A DNA stretch of 64,000 bases from Norana najaformis (lineage: Eukaryota > Annelida > Clitellata > Crassiclitellata > Hormogastridae). Below the pieces are notes generated by a model. That model was not told the DNA's origin, ran no database searches, and saw only the letters and a program-made list of their open reading frames with translations. Both the position numbers and the translations under genes were made by a program. Positions within the stretch are counted from its first letter, which is position 1. Every line of letters begins with the position of its first letter. Positions 1-13,545 of the stretch are shown here, piece after piece. Location of the stretch: contig OZ029913.1 in the NCBI GenBank assembly GCA_964023275.1, positions 57,699,858 through 57,763,857 of the forward strand, in the 5' to 3' direction.

Positions 1-366
1 ATACAGGCATACATGAATGCATGCATACATACATACATATATACATACATACATACATACATACATGCATACATACATACATACATGCATACATACATGC
101 ATACATGCATACATACATGCATGCATACATACATGCATACATACATACATACATATATACATACATACACGCATATATACATACATACATACATACATGC
201 ATACATACATACATACATACATACATACATACATACATACACATATGCATTCATACATTCATTCATACATACATACATACATACATGATGCACACATGCA
301 TACATAAATACATACATACATATATACATACATACATACATACATATATTCATACATACATACATT
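1..366. repeat. CATA microsatellite
   Basis: Imperfect (CATA)n with GCAT variants from the window start. The reading frames in it are artefacts. Confidence 0.95.
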
Positions 367-479
367 AAATAAGTATTGTGATTCGACAAACTTATCGCGT
401 TAGGTGTGATCAGTGTTATCGCATTAGGTGTAGAGTTAAATCTCTCATAGTCCATAGTCGAACGTAGGGGAAGCGCTCA

Positions 480-745
480 TATCCCTTCTTCGGCCTTCGG
501 CTCTTAAGCCGGCAATGGACGAATCCCAATGTCCTGGACACGAGATCAACGCATCGCAGGATTTGCCGTTTACTTTCCAGCTTACGCCGTAGCAAATTAT
601 ACCACAGGGTCGTTGCACAAAGTCCGCTCAGCAGGCTCGAACCCGCAATCGTTGCATTATAGACCCAGCGCGCTACCGATTTGATCACAGCGCGGCATGC
701 TGTGATCTCATCGGCATTCAACGTTGAGCTTAATTTTATCGCATT
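480..745 (-). mobile_element. tRNA-derived SINE
   Basis: On -, GGTAGCGCGCTGGGTCTATA (box A region) and GCGGGTTCGAGCC (box B) head the unit; the body GGCAATGGACGAATCCCA, GCATCGCAGGATTTG matches 44085-44320. Confidence 0.7.
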
Positions 746-1420
746 TGCTGAGATTAAGCATGATATGTTATCGCATTTGCTGTTGAAGAGCTCACTACGT
801 AGGACTGTTTGCTTTTCACAAAATGCAGGTGCTGCACAATCATAAAATGACAATAAGCCCATCTGTAAGATGAGATTAGCATGTTTGAAAGCTTGTTTTC
901 GACATAAACATTTACGACATCCATTAGGACAGCATTGCTGACAGTCAGTCCTTTCGAAGAACGCCCATGGGAGACGGGGGTTTTTAAGCCAAGTAACTCG
1001 GACATTCCACAGTCGACTGACTGTACACGGGCCAATTTGATATTCAGAGCCGTAGTGAAGGGCAGTTTGGTGTGGTTTAAAGGGGAGTCTGTGTCAACAG
1101 GCTCGTCGGGGTTACGACTGGGCCGGACTTAGATGGGGTTTATGTTCGACTTCGTATTCGGTTCAGATGAGGAAACGAGGAAATAACTCCAGTTGGCCGA
1201 AGACAAGGAAACGAGGAAATAATTACAGTTGGCCTGAGTTAATTAGGCTTGCGGCTTAACGGTCAACGTTGATGGACGGACATCCGTTGACGTGAACTTA
1301 CGACCTCTTGGGCTGCAGTGGCAGGGTATTGTTGTGTAAGAGGACGTTTAGATAGCGCCATTTACCAGTCTACTCTAAATGCTCTATATAGACGCAGGCA
1401 CGTATTCCTCCTTCATTCGT
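746..1420. other. No gene recognised
   Basis: Holds short frames without homology that I can see, and a two-fold echo (GAGGAAACGAGGAAATAA, 1165-1225). Confidence 0.5.
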
Positions 1421-1424
1421 CCTG

Positions 1425-1945
1425 CAGCTGTGACATTGACCTCCCTGACCTCTGCCTCTAATGACCTTCATTAAAACTTAACATCACGCATCGAACCATC
1501 TCTAACTTCCAGTGGCACCATACCTCCTTTGACCTATGATCTGCTAAACACAAAGGGTTCTGACCTATAAATGACCTTTAGTGAACTGATCTCAAATTGC
1601 CGTGACCTCCAATGGATCAGATGACCTTGAATGACCTCCGACTCTGTAGTGGCTTTGACCTTTGATAACAACGACCTCCAGTCGTCTGATCACGGCCGTG
1701 ACTTCCATTGCCTTATCTTCAATGACCCTGACCTGCAATAACTTTGACCTGCAATAACCCTGAACTTCAATAACCCTGACCTGCAACGACGGTGAACATC
1801 AACAACTAACTGGCGACCCTGACCTTCACAGTCCCTGACCTACACTGCACATGACCTCTACTCAGCCTGACGCCGAATGACTTTCAGGCGTCTGACATCC
1901 AAAGACCCAAGCCTGACCTTCGATGCTGACCTCTCGTGACCCTGC
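1425..1945. repeat. Diffuse TGACCT-rich block
   Basis: More than twenty TGACC-type words in 520 bases, including TGACCTCCCTGACCT (1437-1451) and TGACCTTGAATGACCT (1622-1637). Spacing varies, so it is a decayed satellite or a cluster of binding half-sites. Confidence 0.7.
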
Positions 1946-2229
1946 TGGTTCAACCTAGACCAACCCAGCGCGTTGAGGCATTCAAGAGGTACTTAAGGAA
2001 CGCGCTATATAAATGTCTAGTTTTACATTACATAGCATCATATTACTTACATAGGTCAGCTTTGCAGTACATTGTCGACCATAATCTTTGTGAGGTTCTT
2101 AAAAGGCTCTATATAAATGCGCATATACATACATATATGACCCCCTTTGATTAATGCATTATTAACTGCAATCACGACAATTTATACAGCATCGTCAGTA
2201 GCAAGGTACTTCAAGGATGCTTTACAATG

Positions 2230-2375
2230 TCATATGTCGGCGCACACAAGAGTCCAACAATGAAATGATAAGTGGATGATGTACAAAATCAAAATCAAAT
2301 GCTGATGTCGGAAGCACCTCTGTTGAGTTTATGCTCTAAGAGGCGCTTTATAAATCTCAAATTACAATTACAATT
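2230..2375 (+). mobile_element. SINE-like 3' end with ATTACA tail
   Basis: CTGTTGAGTTTATGCTCTAA, GAGGCGCTTTATAAATCTCA, then AATTACAATTACAATTACAA. The same end, down to the tail, as the LINE at 39301-40399. Confidence 0.7.
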
Positions 2376-2470
2376 ACAATACTATAGTCAGACAGTAAAC
2401 TGAAAATTTGAACTCTTAGTAGATAACAGCTGAGATCCTAAAAGTCTCTTGAAAACGAAAACATTCTCTG

Positions 2471-3190
2471 CTTCTTGGGTGGCTACAGGAAGACTATTCC
2501 AGGCACTCGGCTTCTTGGGTGGCTACAGGAAGACTATTCCAGGCACTCGGCTTCTTGGGTGGCTACAGGAAGACTATTCCAGGCACTCGGCTTCTTGGGT
2601 GGCTACAGGAAGACTATTCCAGGCACTCGGCTTCTTGGGTGGCTACAGGAAGACTATTCCAGGCACTCGGCTTCTTGGGTGGCTACAGGAAGACTATTCC
2701 AGGCACTCGGCTTCTTGGGTGGCTACAGGAAGACTATTCCAGGCACTCGGCTTCTTGGGTGGCTACAGGAAGACTATTCCAGGCACTCGGCTTCTTGGGT
2801 GGCTACAGGAAGACTATTCCAGGCACTCGGCTTCTTGGGTGGCTACAGGAAGACTATTCCAGGCACTCGGCTTCTTGGGTGGCTACAGGAAGACTATTCC
2901 AGGCACTCGGCTTCTTGGGTGGCTACAGGAAGACTATTCCAGGCACTCGGCTTCTTGGGTGGCTACAGGAAGACTATTCCAGGCACTCGGCTTCTTGGGT
3001 GGCTACAGGAAGACTATTCCAGGCACTCGGCTTCTTGGGTGGCTACAGGAAGACTATTCCAGGCACTCGGCTTCTTGGGTGGCTACAGGAAGACTATTCC
3101 AGGCACTCGGCTTCTTGGGTGGCTACAGGAAGACTATTCCAGGCACTCGGCTTCTTGGGTGGCTACAGGAAGACTATTCCAGGCACTCCG
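2471..3190 (+). repeat. Perfect 40-bp minisatellite, 18 units
   Basis: The unit starts CTTCTTGGGTGGCTACAGGA and ends AGACTATTCCAGGCACTCGG. Units are identical by eye; only the last two bases of unit 18 differ. The unit has no stop in any + frame and 40 is not a multiple of 3, so three long reading frames result by accident. GACTATTCCAGG resembles antisense LINE C-terminal sequence. Confidence 0.95.
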
Positions 3191-3645
3191 GCCGGCGACT
3201 CTTAAGCCACGATCACCCATTTAATGCCTTTGCTTGTTCTTGTCGTTGTCGTCGTCTTTGTCGTTGTTGTTCAGATGTTGGACCGACAACCAAGTAAGTA
3301 GCTGACCCTTCCTTCAGTCGAGTCTGCCCTCTGACCTATCCGTCATAGGTCCGTGACCCGTGTCCGGTATCCAATCACGTACACGTTACCTCAGGAGACG
3401 AGGTATGACTAGCAGAATTAGACACGCATCGTTGGCTTTCCCTCGATCACTTCTGCGCTGGTGACAAGGACACAGAAGACCACAAAATGATTTTCCCCAT
3501 GTTCAATTATCTCCCGATATTTATTTTCCATGTAGGTTAATTGTTACCGGGAATCGATATAAATGAATGAACACTGCGTTTTGAGCTTTAAATAATTGTC
3601 TTTGAGAAGGCCTAAATGGCCTGCGCAGTTTACACTTGTCCTGAA
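3191..3645. other. No gene recognised
   Basis: Only a short GTCGTTGTCGTC stretch; otherwise unique-looking DNA. Confidence 0.5.
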
Positions 3646-3648
3646 TTA

Positions 3649-4025
<377 letters not shown>

Positions 4026-4339
4026 GTCCCTAACAAAGTAAAAGCCAAAGAATGGGGTTGTATTTCAAAGTTAGACGTCAATTTAACACAATTTCCTACG
4101 GCGTCCATTGTCTGTGCTACTGTATATGTTTGTGGATAATGTACGTTTGCATGCCTCCGTGCTTGTGTGTGCGTGCGTGTGTGTGTGCTCCTGCATAGCA
4201 TAAACTGAGGATAATCCGGCTTTTATGGCAAATAAGGGCAGGGGATGAATAAGAAGCCGACGGATCTGGGGTTCAGGGCAATTGATTTATTGCATCGCGT
4301 AACAGCAAATGGTTCTCAATGAAACCAACGGATGTATAA

Positions 4340-4900
4340 TAAACGTCTTACAACCTATGCACGTGTGTGCGTGTGCGTATGTGTGTGTGGGTGTGTGTGT
4401 GGGTGTTAGTGTGTGTGTTGGTTTTTAAGAGTTATGCATATATTTATATGTATGTTTATAGGTGTGTATGTATGCATGTATGTATGTATGAATGTATTTA
4501 TGTGTGTATGTATGTATGTATGTATGTATAAATATGTATGTATGTATGTTTCACTGTGAGTCCTTCTGTATGTGTTTGTATTTGTGTGTATGTGTGTAAG
4601 TAAGTAAGTATAGTATGTATGTAAGTTTGTATGAATGTATTTATATATGTATGTATGTATGCATGTTTGTAGATACTGATTTATGCATGTATGCATGTAT
4701 TTATGTATATATGTGTGTAATTAGTATGTATGTATGTATGTATGTATGCATTTATATATGTTGTAAGTATGCATACAAGCATGTATGTATGTATGTATTT
4801 ATATATGTGTGTATGCATGTATATATGTATGCAAGTATATATGTATGCATGTATATATGTATGTATGTATATATGTATGTATGCATGTATGTTTAGACAT
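4340..4900. repeat. GTAT/GTGT microsatellite field
   Basis: Mixed TATG, GTGT and GTAA runs. Confidence 0.9.
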
Positions 4901-5055
4901 ATTCTTGGATGTGTGTGTGCTTGTTTAGGCATACGTGCAGATACATGACCGCGTATGTTTGACTGTCTGTTATATGTATGAGTGTATGTTTGCGTATGTT
5001 TGGATGTACATATATTTGAATGCATGTAGACGTATGTTTGGATGTGTGTGGTTGT

Positions 5056-5312
5056 GTATGTTGGGCGTATGTTTGGATGTGTGTGGGCGTATGTCTCATG
5101 TATGTTGGGCGTATGTTTGGATGTGTGTGGGCGTATGTCTCATGTATGTTTGGCGTATGTTTGGATGTGTGTGGGCGTATGTCTCATATATGTTGGGCGT
5201 ATGTTTGGATGTGTGTGGGCGTATGTCTCATGTATGTTGGGCGTATGTTTGGATGTGTGTGGGCGTATGTCTCATGTATGTTGGGCGTATGTTTGGATGT
5301 GTGCTGGGCGTA
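5056..5312 (+). repeat. 44-bp minisatellite, nearly six units
   Basis: Starts of GTATGTTGGGCG at 5056, 5100, 5144, 5188, 5232 and 5276: an exact 44-base period. Grown from the neighbouring TATG field. Confidence 0.9.
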
Positions 5313-6145
5313 TAGTTGGGAGAACAAAGCGCAATAGCGTTTGATCGCAGCCGTTGTTCTGCTTCGATGGTTGATAATAAGCTTCGCCCTCTAGAGAAAT
5401 ATAAAATGGCGGGAAACTGAAGAATTAAAGGCATAAATAACTTGGACGCTAGATGACGCTGCGGCCCCTGTGAGCCACTTCCGGAACGAAAACAAATAAA
5501 AAGACTGTTTCGATTTCCGTTTCCCGTCTTCTTTGTTTACAGCAGAAATGAATTCTCACAAACTGCTCGCTGACTTAGAATCTAACTGTCGTAGAATATA
5601 TATGTCAATGTAAAAATATTTCAACCTGAATTTAACTTTGTCTATCTCGCAATTTACGTTTATACATGTATATGTTTCGTTTATATATTTATGTGTTTAT
5701 CTTAGTTTTAGCAGACCTTACTTGTAGAATTAGTTGTGTTGTTTAGGCCTAACAAAATATTTCCGCTTGTCCAACTTTCACCCTTGCAGAAGTTTGTTTG
5801 ATTTAATGGTAAAAATGTTGAATGAAAAGTAAGTAAAGGCACAGGCTTAAAAGAATGGAAACTAAAGCAAGGCAATCCAAGATAAGATAACAGATAATGG
5901 AAGCGAATAGAAGGCAAGACGAGATCTGTCAAGATAAGATAAAGTATGTAAATGGAAAGTAAACAAGTAAGTAGACTTTAAATGTATCTGACAAGTGTAC
6001 GCTTTTAACAAAAGTTTGCAATGATGATACCGGTAAAAGAGAACAAATAAATCATGATCAACGGCCATGGACAATCTAAATAAAAGTATGCTAATTTCGG
6101 TTGGCAAAACTACTCTAAAACATTTTAGATCTAAAACTACACCCT
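5313..6145. other. No gene recognised
   Basis: A/T-rich, no repeat or exon signal that I can name. Confidence 0.5.
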
Positions 6146-6432
6146 TTGCAATCTCTGCGCAGGTCTTTCACTCAAAACTGAAAACACTCCTGTTCAACAA
6201 ATCCTATCCTGATTCCTTCTCTTACCCTTATCTCTCTACCCGCTCCAATTCTAAACGCTATCCAAGCGTAGCCGTCTGACTGTCTGCCTACCTGACCCGT
6301 AGGTATTGACCTACCTGATTCTGACCGCATATGTCTATCGATATTGTTTTGACTGAGCACCTGTGAATAAGCTGATACCCGCGACTTAGCTTTTTGTGTG
6401 CTGTAGAATTCTCGATTTTACGATTACGAACA
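6146..6432 (+). mobile_element. TTACGA-family LINE 3' end
   Basis: TTTCACTCAAAACTGAAAAC through CTGTGAATAAGCTG to CTCGATTTTACGATTACGAA. Same end as 45880-46160. Confidence 0.8.
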
Positions 6433-7015
6433 ATTGGTAAACTTCATGTAATAAGTATGGAATAAATGGCAAGAAAAAGTAATGGAAAGGGAGGCATGTG
6501 AAGGTATCGTTAGGCAGTTATTAATTATTATTATTAAACAGATAATAACTAGCTCAATTAAAAACAGCCTCAAAGGCGCGTGCAACGACCCTAAACCAGT
6601 CCTACCGAGTAATATGATGACTCATCCTATACGAACATGCTAAATTGTCACCACAACGACAGAAAACGACATTAACAAATCAAGCAACAGTTTCTTATTC
6701 ATGAGAGTCTTTCGCATTAGGAAGATGCTCGATTGTGGAGTAAGGGAAGGTTCTGTAGAAACGCACAACTGGCAAGAGTAATCCAGCAACAACGGACAAC
6801 CGTTCTTTCGGACCACACACAGTTCACTCCGTTGGCCGGGCTCGACGTATGTGAGAGAGAGCTCACCAGTGGCGACTTATCCAGTTATCTGGGCATTGGA
6901 ATAAGATGAAAGTACGATAATGTAAGAGAATGGACTGAACTTTCTATTGTTCGGGAACTTTAACAACACTTAGGCAGCTCTTTGAGGTAAGTAAAAGGCG
7001 GTATATTAAGTGTAT
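6433..7015. other. No gene recognised
   Basis: Unique-looking DNA. Confidence 0.45.
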
Positions 7016-7017
7016 CG

Positions 7018-7210
7018 ACACATACATATATACATACATACATACATATATAAATGTATGCATATATACATGAATGCATACCCACATACACATATATATA
7101 TGCACACATTCTTGCATGCATACACACATTCATTCATACATACATACATACATTCAATCAAACATAAATACATACATACATACATGCATACATATATACA
7201 AACACCCATA
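7018..7210. repeat. CATA microsatellite
   Basis: (CATA)n with CATTCATT variants. Confidence 0.9.
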
Positions 7211-7769
7211 CATAGATAGGTCGACTGGAATTCACGGGGGGGCTCTGGATTTCAAACCCCATGAGCAACAGAGCTGGAGAGCCAACGAGTAAACAATAAT
7301 GGTCAGAGCGCCCTTACTGCTTACAGATGAGCAGCACACGACCAACTGATTGATTGTTTGATTGCCTGATTGATTGACCAGTCGATTGATACTCGAGAAA
7401 CGTGAGCCATTAGCCAGCATACGTATCAGTGCATTCGATGCATCCATCCGTCGCCTCCCGGCAGATGGCGCCTCAGCAAACATCCGCTTGTCCCTTTTAT
7501 AAACGATCCTCCATTCCAACATGTCGGCCTAATCGTCTGCCTGGATGTCTCTTGGTTCCTTCGTCTCTTTGTTTGTTTGCCAGCCCCATTTCTGTGGGTG
7601 TGTCCGTCCGGGCACCTGCTCGTTTGGCCGATGTTCTTGCCACTCCCAGAGACGAGATCTTGAAGAATCGCCTGGACCCGATTAAATTGGATTAAAGGAG
7701 CTCAAATAAGAAGAAAGTAACCAGACTAGGCTGGTCTAATCGAGGCTGGATCCCGAAGATCTGTCTTTT
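7211..7769. other. No gene recognised
   Basis: Contains GATTGATTGTTTGATTG; no exon signal. Confidence 0.4.
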
Positions 7770-8185
<416 letters not shown>

Positions 8186-8635
8186 GTAGCTAGTCATTTT
8201 TAACTACTAATTACGGAAGAGTGCAAATCTGAGGGAGGTCTTAACAAAACGATGAAGATGGGGCATTTTGCGCCAAACCCATCGACCGACTGCACGTAAT
8301 CCTGCAAAATTCTGTCCTGGACCAGATTCTTTGCAGCCCAATAAAACACTCGACTGAGTGCTTTGGCTCGACATCGCAAAACCGGCTTTCTGAAAATCAA
8401 AAGTCTTGAAAAACCAGATATATCCGACCTGGAAAGCCACAGACTTTACTCAGTTCTACCAGATACCTTGTAAATTGTAAGCCACGTATTTGCTCTGACA
8501 TATTTATAGTCGTACTCTTCCCGTGGACTCCTTGCATCACTTAAGCCTTGCTTAGCTTAACTGTGCTCACTAGCGTCGTATGAACAGCGCCAAGCTGCCG
8601 CCCAAGCAGTCCACGTTGGAGTGATAAATTGATTG
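8186..8635. other. No gene recognised
   Basis: Two overlapping - frames of 66-77 codons at 8200-8440 without a recognisable motif. Confidence 0.4.
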
Positions 8636-8637
8636 TC

Positions 8638-8815
8638 ATCAGTCGGCGTCGTTGCCATCGTCGTTGTCGTTGTCGTAAGCATCATCATCATCATTACCAC
8701 TACCACCACCACTACCACCACCACCACCACCATCATCATCATCATGATTATTCTTATTATTATTATTATCATCATTATTATTATAATCATCTTCGTCGTC
8801 GTCTTCGACGATGCA
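8638..8815. repeat. Trinucleotide array
   Basis: GTC, CAT, CAC and TTA triplet runs with a GTCGTCGTCTTCGACGA palindrome at the right end. Confidence 0.85.
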
Positions 8816-9174
8816 GCTGATGGGTTGGTGCAGTGGACGGGGAACTATCTGACCCTTAGTGACCTGGGGGAATTTCCGGGCTCTTCTGGATGGTTAGAGT
8901 GTCTCTGACCGAAGTGATATTTAGTGTCAATGAGCACAGAGATGTAATGTAATTTCAAGTGTCATGACTACCTATTACAGTGGTGCTACAGAAGTTCTCT
9001 GATTAGATTAGAATAGAAAGTATGTTTCACTGGAGCAATCTTTTGTTTTTGTGAAACACCATCGATTGACACTCCATTCCTTAATATAACCATAGACGTC
9101 AACGTGTCTCAATTTTTGAAGATGACCAAAATAGACTTGCTTCGTCTTACAACTTCTCCTCCCACCCTAGAGCT

Positions 9175-9450
9175 AAATTGAATGAAACTTTATTGATTTC
9201 AAAAAGAACAAAAGAACAAATACATTGACCATTGTATAGATTGTTAGGATACAAATGGTAGACCCAAAAGGGACCTAAGTCCCGCTAAATTAGGGCCGCC
9301 TATTACAGAACGATGCATATGGCGACAAAAATATTTATCAGATATTAGGTACAATTGAACTATAAAGAAAGTCTTAACTAAAACTTAACTAAAAAGAAAC
9401 TAATAAAGTGGATCACCATTGATGATCTCTATGAAACTGAAATTGAGTCA
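9175..9450 (-). repeat. Dispersed repeat of about 265 bp, copy A
   Basis: GAAACTTTATTGATTTC, then AGACCCAAAAGGGACCTAAG, CCGCCTATTACAGAACGATG, ATAAAGTGGATCACCATTG. Copy B at 43432-43705 is nearly the same. On - it ends TCAATAAAGTTTC, so a 3' end with AATAAA is likely. Family unknown. Confidence 0.8.
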
Positions 9451-9662
9451 TAACTGTGACTTCCAGAAACATAAATAAAAACTTATAGACTAAACTGGTC
9501 AGTTGGATGAGAAGAGATGTTCTTAGGTCGAACACTTGCCTCATTTTTGGAGTTACTAGACTAAACTTAATGTTACCGTTTTGAGATGAGCGTTAAAGGC
9601 AATGTAAACACAACAACTGTTAAAAAGTAAATGTGAAGTGATAACACTTTCCAAACCTCACT

Positions 9663-10040
9663 GATGGATGGATGAATGGATGAATGAATGGATGGATGGA
9701 TCGTTGTATGGATCGTTGGATGGATCGTTGGATGGATGGATCGTTGGATGGATGGATGGATGGATGGATGGATCGTTGGATGGATGGATGGATCGTTGGA
9801 TGGATGGATGGATGGATGGATGGATGAATAAATGGATGGATCGTTGGATGAATCGTTGGATGGATCGTTGGATGGATCGTTGGATGGATCGTTGGATGGA
9901 TGGATGGATGGATGGATCGTTGGATGGATGGATGGATGGATATCCAATGGGTATCGGATGGATGGATGACTGAATGGATGGTTCGTTGGATGGATGGATG
10001 GATGGATCGTTGGATGGATGGACGGATGGATGGATGAACG
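9663..10040. repeat. GGAT array with CGTT interruptions
   Basis: (GGAT)n regularly broken by GGATCGTT. The 212-codon - frame over it is a repeat artefact. Confidence 0.95.
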
Positions 10041-11290
10041 GACAATATGGCAGATGTGCAGAAAGAAGAACGGACGCGTGAATGGATGGATAGGTGGAAG
10101 ATAGGAAGGATGGACGGACAGCGGAGGGACGGATAAATTAATGGACGCCTTAATGCATCGATGCACGAGAAAGAGGAAGAGACAAAGGAAGCGGAAGAGA
10201 CTTCGTGGCAACGGATGAAAAAGACATGTAGAGTTGTAGACTCTGTGTGTGCATGAAAAAGATGTGTAGGCTCATTGTGTCTGTCTATCTACGAAGAACA
10301 ACGCTCTACCTTCGCCTTACACAGCGCTGAAGAATTATTCATACCTGTGTTTTCCCTTACAAGCGTTATGTAGATTTATGGTAGTGTTTATTTCTTGCAC
10401 CACCAGTTTCACGTCCGGATCGCAGTGTGCGATTTTCAATCTTTTAGTTGAGATTGTCTTTCAATCACACGAATATAATATATGGTCTGTTGCAACGCGA
10501 GCGGGATTCGGAGCAAGGACTTAGTCTGCGACGAACTTTAGACTACTCTACCCATAACCATTACTGTAGCGCCAGAAGACGCTAGCCTATCTTCTCTACA
10601 TTCTGCTACGACCTTTCTGCATGACGTCTGAACTCCGACTGCTTCTCGATGTACTGCTCTCTCTGACGAGACTCACATGCAGTTCTTCCAGTCTGCACCT
10701 TCATCTTGGTCGAACGGCCGAGCAGTCCTCTTCTGTGCATTCTGCAAGCTCTTTTCTACCTGAATCCTCTGGGCGCATTCCTTCTGGGCCGGTCAGTACC
10801 CAAGACCCGAGCTGACATCAGCTGTCGTGTGCCTTTTGGTTCTCATTCTCCGAAGTCAATTGTATATCTGTGGACATCCATCTGGCTATCACGTGGACCT
10901 CTCGTGCTTAGCTGCAAAGCCCCCTGATGTACCTGGAGATTGCTTGCTACCTGTGGATTGCTCAGCTTACCCCAGCGGAATCCTTTTGACTAAGCTACAC
11001 TCCTGCTGCATTCCATAGCTCACCTGCATTGCTACCAACAATAGTCCTTCCACACAGTGTAACTTGCGGCCCGTCCGTTTCTAAGAATCTGACCTCTGTA
11101 GCTTAGGGCTACTGGCTAGCTGTGTTGCTGCTCTGAACTAAGGTCCTAATAAATCATTCGCCTCACTGCCTACGCACTGGCCAGCAACGACTACTGAGTA
11201 AGTCTGGTAATCTACTGACGACTACTACTACTTTACTTACTTACAAATATGCCTGAACTAGCTCGGTTATAGATTCATAAAAACAAAGGA
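10041..11290. other. No gene recognised; possible old interspersed repeat
   Basis: 10489-11230 starts TGTTGCAACGCG and carries AATAAATC near 11147. It has the look of a repeat consensus but no coding motif or partner in the window. Confidence 0.35.
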
Positions 11291-12575
11291 CTATTTACAT
11301 ATATATATATATAATATATATATATATATTGTTGCTGCTGGCGTTCGTAGCTCGTTGTCCTTCGGGGTATGGACCAGCAACAACATTAAAATGTTAAAAC
11401 TCTCTTTTTCTTCGACGACATTAGACCATTTCATTCAAGACAGCAACGTTTCAACATCAGTTCGTCAAGAAGAAAGAACTCTCCTACAGTTTAAGCTACC
11501 TATTTTATACTATTTTTCCCCCTTAGTGAGGCACCACTCCTTCAGACACTCCCAACTATCCAAACATCTGTTACCCCATAGATGTTACAAGGACATTTCT
11601 CTCCACCAAACATACCTATTCCCTCAGATCACTCGTGAACTTGTAACAATATATATATTATCGGGATTCATTGTGGCGAGGATGGAAGGGTAGGGAGGGA
11701 GACCCGAATGGGGCCAAATAAAAATTATTTAGGTAGATATGAATTATTATATTTACTGAGGAAATATCAGGCATGCGCTTGCGGTTGCTATCAAAATGAA
11801 CATCTTTGTAAGATTGTACAAAATACGGCAGAATACAATTACATAGGGCCTACTGTGCCCATACTGATATATATATATATATAATGTAGTATATATATAC
11901 ATAATATATATAATATATAATATATACAGGTAGACCTATATATTTATATTTATACATATATATAAGTCTACGTGTAGGCCTTTGCGTGTGTATGTGTTTG
12001 TATCTTTGTCTGTCTCTGTGTCTCAGCAGGTGGCGCCTGTATATATCTGCTTGCCTTAGTGTATTAAGTGTCTGCATGTCTGTGTTTCTCCTTGCTTGTA
12101 TGTGTATCTGTGTTTGTCACTGTTTGTCATTGTGTCTGTTTGTCTGTCTATCTCCAGGTGATGCCTGTGTATATGTCTGCTCTACTGTGTGCCTGCTTGG
12201 GTGCCTCTGTATCGATCTGTATGTCTGTGTGTCTCCGTGCTGTCTAGAATATATGTTTGGATTGTGATTACACATGTAGGTTTGCAATATATATATATGT
12301 ATAGAATACTATAAACTGTATACATGTTTTAAATATATGTATATATTTAAATATACATATAATATATAATAATATACATACATAACATATTTAAAACATG
12401 TTTTAAATATATATATATAACGTATATTTTAAAACATGTATACATATATACATGATATATTACATATATATATTTAAAACATGTATACACAATATATATA
12501 TTTAAAACATGTATACATTGTAACTATATGTATATGTATATATATATATATGTATAATTCCTGTCCCTAGTGATG
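11291..12575. repeat. A/T-rich and TATA arrays
   Basis: (TA)n at 11298-11330 and 11868-11965, TGTCTGT-rich 11980-12240, and ATTTAAAACATG repeated palindromes at 12320-12530. Confidence 0.8.
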
Positions 12576-12785
12576 AACACAGTTGAGCGTCGCTCTTTGT
12601 GAACGATGCGGCGCCAAGATGTTTTGTCCTGCGCCTTTTTCCCGGCTGTATGACGCCGATATCCACGGCTGTAAGATTCCTTTCCACGACTGAATTCCCT
12701 CTGGTCCCAGGTCGATACCATAGTCTTCTCCAATCTTTCGGAGGCTTATTCATTGTGGTCCACAAGGCACTACGGTGTTGCTTTC

Positions 12786-12816
<31 letters not shown>

Positions 12817-13545
12817 TATATATATATATATATTGAGCGATTGTTGATGAATAAATCGATAGGTGGCAGCAGAAGCAACATCCGCGTCGTAAAAACAGAT
12901 ATTGCGTTTGGAATAGCAAGACCCCCGTGCTATTCAGCAGCTTCTGGTTATTCTGGCTGTTATGGCAGTCTGTATAAGGGACTGGAAAAGAGACGTCTAT
13001 ATATTAAGGTTCAAGTCAATGCAATAATATGCATCAGGACGGTAAGCAAAGTTTAATGTGGCTTCATATCAGTACTTCCTGCCCAAATACTACTGTTCTA
13101 TAAACGCTAGCGATGAGAAATCACTATAAAAGATGGAGCAATTGATGTTGGTTGTCAGTCGATGCAGTCGTAACGTTACGGCAGATGCTATTCATAAGTT
13201 GTGTGTGTGTATGTATGTATGTTATGTATGTATATATTTATGTATGTATGTTAGCTTGTACGCATGCATGTATGTATCTATATGTCTATTTATATAGAGT
13301 CTTTTTGGTAATCTCACAAAAGTGCTAAGACCTGGCTATCTAACAGATTTATTTAATTAATTAATTTTTTTATTTAAAGCACTTGTAACGCGCGCAATAT
13401 CAGTTCACCTGAATCTCAGGCGTGGAACTAAAGAAGATCTAAAGAGATGTATTGTAATGTGAATTGAAATGATGACGATGATATCAGTTATATGCGTCAT
13501 TTGTGATAATCTCAACAACAACGACGACGACGAATTATTATAACA
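12576..13545. other. No gene; scattered repeat ends
   Basis: (TA)n at 12785-12835 and a LINE 3' end on - at 13340-13430 (CACTTGTAACGCGCGCAA), matching 63045-63110. Confidence 0.5.

Noticed and set aside
2471-3190. CRISPR-like direct repeats
   Set aside because: Forty-base units are contiguous with no spacers, in a eukaryotic genome.
9573-10211. A 212-codon frame on -, and similar long frames in 13-368, 2449-3297, 3596-3990, 32097-32539, 47448-47912 and 49839-50132
   Set aside because: All are translations of microsatellites or minisatellites with no start context, splice logic or homology.
10489-11230. Possible old LTR-like repeat (TGTTGCAAC start, AATAAA inside)
   Set aside because: No matching second copy, no primer-binding site or coding part seen in the window; kept only as unclassified DNA.
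11328-11392. Small hairpin element with TTGTTGCTG and CCAGCAACAA ends
   Set aside because: About 60 bases, no target duplication and no second copy; chance or a fragment.
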